Part shown: piece by piece, positions 32,355 to 35,434 of the stretch
Layout: each line of letters begins with the position of its first letter
Numbering within the stretch: position 1 is the stretch's first letter
Assembly (NCBI GenBank): GCA_025964625.1
Contig: JAOPYL010000326.1
Coordinates: 1-35,434 of the forward strand
DNA: 35,434 bases
Direction: 5' to 3'
Origin: Actinoallomurus sp.
Lineage (GTDB): Bacteria > Actinomycetota > Actinomycetes > Streptosporangiales > Streptosporangiaceae
Program-made: the position numbers and the translations under genes
Notes under the pieces: generated by a model
Seen by the model: only the letters and a program-made list of their open reading frames with translations
Databases searched by the model: none
Told to the model about the DNA's origin: nothing

Positions 32355-33767
32355 TCACAACACCAGGCTGAGCAGCAGGATGCAGACCATCGACACGACC
32401 GAGATGATCGTCTCCATCAGCGACCAGCTCTTGATGGTCTGGCCGACGCTCATCCCGTAGTACTCCTTGACCAGCCAGAAGCCGGCGTCGTTGACATGGG
32501 AGAAGAACAGCGATCCGGACCCGATGGCCAGCACGAGCAGAGCCGTGTGCGTGGTACTGAGACCGGCGGCCAAGGGAGCCGCGATGCCGGCCGCCGAGAT
32601 GGTGGCGACCGTGGCGGAGCCGGTCGCGAGACGGATGGCGACGGCGACGAGCCAGCCCAGCAGCAGGACCGAGAGGTTCGCGCCCTGCGCGGCGTGCGTG
32701 ATGGCGTTGCCCACGCCGGAGTCGACCAGGGTCTGCTTGAAACCACCACCGGCGCCGACGATCAAGAGGACGCTCGCGATGGGCGGGAGCGAGTCGGCGA
32801 CGGTGGCCGAGATCCGCTCACGGTCGAAGCCCGCGCTGCGCCCGAGCGTGAACATCGCCACGACGACGGCGGCGAGCAGGGCGAACAGCGGCGTGCCGAT
32901 CGCGTCGAGCACCTGACGGAGGGGGCCGTTCTTGCCGAGCCAGATGTCGGCGACGGCCTTGCCGAGCATGAGCACGACGGGCAGGAGCACGGTCGCCACG
33001 GTCACGGCGAAGCTCGGCCGCCGCGCGGCGGCCTCCTCGTCCTTTTCATCCGTGACCAGGTCCGCCGGCTCGTCCATGACCAGGTCCGCCGGCGGGGTCG
33101 CGTCCACCCAGCGTGCGGCCACGCGCCCGAACATCGGGCCCGCGATGACCACGGTCGGCACGGCGACGAGCAACCCGAGCGCCAAGGTGACCCCCAGGTC
33201 GGCCTTGACCGTGCTGATGGCGACCAGCGGCCCGGGATGCGGGGGCACGAGACCGTGCAGCACCGAAAGGCCGGCCAAGGCGGGGATGCCGATGCGCATC
33301 AGCGGCTGCCCGGAGCGTTTGGCGACGAGCAGCACGACCGGGACCAGCAGCACCAGCCCGATCTCGAAGAACATCGGCAGCCCGATCAGGACGGCGATGA
33401 GCGTCATCGCCCAGGGCAGCGCGCGGCGGCCGCCGGCCCGGGCGAGGATGGTGTCGACGATCTGGTCCGCGCCGCCGGAGTCGGCCAGCAGCTTGCCGAG
33501 CATCGCGCCCAGGGCGATGAGCACGCCCACGCTGGCGACGGTCGCGCCCAGACCATTGCTGAAGCTGATGATGAGTTTGTCGAGCGACATGCCGGCGACG
33601 GCGCCGAGCACCCCGGAGCCCAGCATGAGGGCCAGGAGCGGGTGAACCTTCAGCTGGGTGATCAGCACCACGATGGCGGCGATGCCGACCAGCGCGGCCA
33701 CGATCAGCCGAGTGTCGTGGCCGCTCCATGCGGAGGCGGCCAGCGCGCCGTGTGCGAGCGCTGTCAT
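32355..33767 (-). CDS. GntP-family gluconate:H+ symporter
   Basis: 470-residue polytopic membrane protein. 'LLALMLGSGVLGAVAGMSLDKLIISFSNGLGATVASVGVLIALGAMLGKLLADSGGADQIVDTIL', 'LHGLVPPHPGPLVAI' and 'GSGSLFFSHVNDAGFWLVKEYYGMSVGQTIKSWS' are GntP-family hallmarks. It would import gluconate or a related hexonate. ATG 33767 (MTALAHG) is chosen with GGAAGAGA upstream; longer forms extend into the spacer. No gluconate kinase is adjacent. A 24-bp tandem repeat encodes a doubled PADLVxDE in the central cytoplasmic loop. Confidence 0.92.
   Translation of the reverse strand: MTALAHGALAASAWSGHDTRLIVAALVGIAAIVVLITQLKVHPLLALMLGSGVLGAVAGMSLDKLIISFSNGLGATVASVGVLIALGAMLGKLLADSGGADQIVDTILARAGGRRALPWAMTLIAVLIGLPMFFEIGLVLLVPVVLLVAKRSGQPLMRIGIPALAGLSVLHGLVPPHPGPLVAISTVKADLGVTLALGLLVAVPTVVIAGPMFGRVAARWVDATPPADLVMDEPADLVTDEKDEEAAARRPSFAVTVATVLLPVVLMLGKAVADIWLGKNGPLRQVLDAIGTPLFALLAAVVVAMFTLGRSAGFDRERISATVADSLPPIASVLLIVGAGGGFKQTLVDSGVGNAITHAAQGANLSVLLLGWLVAVAIRLATGSATVATISAAGIAAPLAAGLSTTHTALLVLAIGSGSLFFSHVNDAGFWLVKEYYGMSVGQTIKSWSLMETIISVVSMVCILLLSLVL
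33053..33092 (-). repeat. 24-bp period tandem repeat inside the gluconate permease gene
   Basis: tgaccaggtccgccgg occurs at 33053-33068 and 33077-33092. It encodes two copies of Pro-Ala-Asp-Leu-Val-x-Asp-Glu in a hydrophilic loop. Confidence 0.75.
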
Positions 33768-34035
33768 AGGGGCTCTCTTCCTGTCAGGGGCGTTCAGGGG
33801 ATCATGCCGTCGTCCGGGCCGGCGGGGCCGTATCGGGGGCGAGCGGCCGCGTCCATACTGTCCGGTTCGGGGATGTCCCACCAGAGGTGGCCGGGCGGCC
33901 GCCTTCCCCCCTCGCGAGCCCGCGTCAATTGTCCGCGATGGGGCGGGAGATTAATAATGACGCGCGTCGCACCATTGTTTACTATTCGGCACCTTGACTG
34001 CGTAGGTCGCCGAGCGCAGAGTAGAAGAGATCGCA

Positions 34036-34047
34036 CATTGTGCAATG
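34036..34047. promoter_or_regulatory. Inverted repeat, possible operator upstream of the gluconate permease
   Basis: CATTGTGCAATG has perfect 5-bp arms around TG, in the AT-rich part of the spacer. Its shape is like GntR-family sites; no regulator gene adjoins it. Confidence 0.35.
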
Positions 34048-34142
34048 TTGCGGTCGATTCGGAATGCGATGGCGCATTTATCGCCAGCCGGATAACTCGG
34101 TCTTCGGGTATTCACACGTCGGCCTAACGTGCGAATGGCGGG

Positions 34143-34278
34143 ACGGGACTCAGCTCACATCCCGTTGGCGCGGGGATGATGACGGGGGAAACGCCCGTAT
34201 CCGGAGCCGGGCCCGTCCGGCTCGCAGGGGAGAGCAATTCCCAGGAGCGGGCGATCGGGATGCCATCCCGATCGCCCG
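34143..34278. ncRNA. Candidate structured RNA or regulatory element: four consecutive stem-loops
   Basis: Perfect stems follow one another: ACGGGA/TCCCGT (34143-34165, loop 11), ACGGG/CCCGT (34182-34198, loop 7), GAGCCGG/CCGGCTC (34204-34223, loop 6) and a 14-bp stem CGGGCGATCGGGAT with its complement (34248-34278, loop GCC). It lies between two divergent genes, where no terminator is needed. Strand cannot be decided. It matches no riboswitch that I recognise. Confidence 0.35.
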
Positions 34279-34373
34279 TCGCTGCGACTCCGGACGTCCG
34301 CCGGCATCGGCCCCCCGAAGGCGGTGTGACGGCCGCGGGAATGGCGCGTCAACGAGGCCACCAGGGTACTTCG

Positions 34374-34402
34374 TTGGCTCATACCTAACCGGGGTATAGC
34401 AT
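34374..34402 (+). promoter_or_regulatory. Predicted promoter with embedded inverted repeat for the PF03773-type permease
   Basis: TTGGCT (34374-34379) and TAGCAT (34397-34402) are 17 nt apart. The repeat ATACC-N7-GGTAT (34381-34397) fills the spacer. Such C/G-flanked TAC...GTA repeats resemble CsoR-type metal-sensor operators; this link is inference. Confidence 0.5.
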
Positions 34403-34448
34403 CCATAGTGATCGTTCCTGTCACACCGCGGTCCAGGAAGGTTCACGT

Positions 34449-35434
34449 ATGAGCGCCATCGGTCGTGCGCTGGCGATCGCCGGATCGATGACCTGGGAGA
34501 TCCTGTGGGCGTTGATTCTCGGGTTCGCATTGTCGGCGGTGGTACAAGCCGTCGTCCGCAGGTCAACGATCGTGCGACTGCTGGGCGATGACCGGCCTCG
34601 CACGCTCGCGATCGCGACCGCGCTCGGGATCGCGTCATCATCGTGCTCGTACGCCGCCGTCGCGCTGGCCCGCTCGCTCTTCCGCAAAGGGGCGAGCTTC
34701 ACGGCGGCGATGGCCTTCGAGATCGCCTCCACCAACCTGGTCATCGAGCTCGGCATCATCCTGGCACTCCTCATGGGCTGGCAGTTCACCGCCGCCGAAT
34801 TCGTCGGCGGGCCGATCATGATCGTGGTCGTCGCGGTGCTGTTCCGGCTGTTCCTACGCGAGCGACTGCTGCGGGAGGCCCGCGCGCAGGCCGGACGCGG
34901 GATCGCCGGGTCGATGGAAGGACACGCCGCGATGGACATGGCCGTCCAGCGGCAGGGCTCCTTCTGGCGACGCCTGTTCTCGGGCGAGGCGTTCACCGCG
35001 ATCTCGCACGTGTTCGTTATGGAGTGGGCGGCGATCCTGAAAGACCTGGTCATCGGCCTGCTGATCGCCGGGGCGGTTGCCGCCTGGGTGCCCGGCTCCT
35101 TCTGGCAGAGCTTCTTCCTGACCGGCCACCCGGTGGCGGCCAGGCTATGGGGACCGCTGATCGGGCCGGTCGTCGCCGTGGTGAGCTTCGTCTGCTCGAT
35201 CGGCAACGTCCCGCTGGCGGCCGTGCTGTGGAACGGCGGCATCAGCTTCGGCGGCGTGATCGCCTTCATCTTCGGCGATCTGATCATTCTGCCGATCATC
35301 AACATCTACCGGAAGTACTACGGCCTGCGGATGGCCCTGTTCATCACCGGCGTGTTCTACGCCGCCATGGTCATCGCGGGCTACCTGGTGGAGCTGATCT
35401 TCGGTGTCGCCGGGCTCAGTCCGCGGGAGCGCCG
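34449..35434 (+). CDS. Permease of the PF03773 (ArsP/DUF318) family, truncated by the window edge
   Basis: At least 328 residues, open to the window end. 'LGIASSSCSYAAVALARSLFRKGASFTAAMAFEIASTNLVIELG' and 'CSIGNVPLAAVLWNGGISFGGVIAFIFGDLIILPI' form the two duplicated halves of the family, each with a Cys-Ser-containing membrane helix, separated by a hydrophilic loop (~135-190). Relatives include ArsP, which exports organoarsenicals; most members are uncharacterised. ATG 34449 has AGGAAGG 7 nt upstream. The inverted repeat in its promoter suggests control by a metal or metalloid sensor. C terminus not seen. Confidence 0.85.
   Translation, partial: MSAIGRALAIAGSMTWEILWALILGFALSAVVQAVVRRSTIVRLLGDDRPRTLAIATALGIASSSCSYAAVALARSLFRKGASFTAAMAFEIASTNLVIELGIILALLMGWQFTAAEFVGGPIMIVVVAVLFRLFLRERLLREARAQAGRGIAGSMEGHAAMDMAVQRQGSFWRRLFSGEAFTAISHVFVMEWAAILKDLVIGLLIAGAVAAWVPGSFWQSFFLTGHPVAARLWGPLIGPVVAVVSFVCSIGNVPLAAVLWNGGISFGGVIAFIFGDLIILPIINIYRKYYGLRMALFITGVFYAAMVIAGYLVELIFGVAGLSPRER

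Larger units (their letters stand above)
33768..34448. other. 681-bp divergent spacer between permease genes
   Basis: No credible gene. 33940-34130 is AT-richer and should hold the gntP promoter; a CATTG-TG-CAATG inverted repeat (34036-34047) could be an operator. 34143-34278 holds four consecutive stem-loops, and 34374-34402 the predicted promoter of the right-hand permease. Confidence 0.55.

Noticed and set aside
34040-34399. Plus-strand frames in the divergent spacer
   Set aside because: They overlap the stem-loop cluster, have no RBS or family similarity and differ in codon use from neighbouring genes.
34421-35305. 294-codon minus-strand open frame at the right end
   Set aside because: It is antisense to the PF03773-type permease, whose plus-strand frame has clear family motifs and an RBS.

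Overview
The window is high-GC DNA with heavy G/C third positions, frequent GTG/TTG starts and many 4-bp start/stop overlaps. Together with Streptomyces-type gas-vesicle genes, an actinobacterial group 1h-type [NiFe]-hydrogenase, and the Methyltransf_19-like and DUF6893-like proteins, this points to a filamentous actinomycete, perhaps Streptosporangiales (family level is a guess). No rRNA, tRNA, transposase, phage gene or CRISPR array was recognised.

Region 1 (225-4199). A secreted Tat-type beta-propeller/amidohydrolase fusion (+) converges on an SDR oxidoreductase (-) at a strong hairpin terminator.

Region 2 (3456-14857, minus strand). This is a maltodextrin/alpha-glucan operon: LacI-type repressor, sugar-binding lipoprotein, two ABC permeases, a GH13 alpha-glucosidase, a secreted six-hairpin debranching-type glycosidase, a cytosolic debranching-type glycosidase broken by an in-frame TGA at an expected Trp codon, and the terminal SDR. 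The promoter carries a palindromic operator over its -10. No ATPase is encoded, so a shared MsiK-type ATPase elsewhere is expected. A long hairpin lies between the binding-protein gene and the permeases.

Region 3 (14904-17130). A MarR regulator coupled to a membrane protein (-) is divergent from an SDR enzyme (+), with an inverted repeat between them.

Region 4 (17243-22595, minus strand). A ten-gene gas-vesicle operon runs: membrane-anchored polyampholyte protein, SRPBCC protein, gvpA, gvpF, gvpG, gvpO, gvpJ, gvpL, gvpS, gvpK. It resembles the Streptomyces type (no gvpN or gvpC seen) in a different order, and several products carry charged acidic/basic tails.

Region 5 (22902-25759, minus strand). 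An ADP-ribosylglycohydrolase, then a two-gene unit of a small anchored protein and a zinc alcohol/formaldehyde dehydrogenase-like enzyme.

Region 6 (26616-31152, plus strand). Hydrogenase small and large subunits, a NifU-like protein, a 34-residue membrane peptide and hypA, then a disordered hydrophilic protein. A 16-bp perfect hairpin separates the structural part from the peptide-hypA part.

Region 7 (31494-35434). A Methyltransf_19-type methyltransferase (+), a GntP-type gluconate permease (-), a 681-bp divergent spacer holding four consecutive stem-loops, and a PF03773-type permease (+) that runs off the window behind a promoter with a CsoR-like inverted repeat.

Regions 4-6 bring together buoyancy, atmospheric-H2 oxidation, ADP-ribose removal and alcohol/aldehyde oxidation, which would suit energy-limited or low-oxygen survival; that link is inference.
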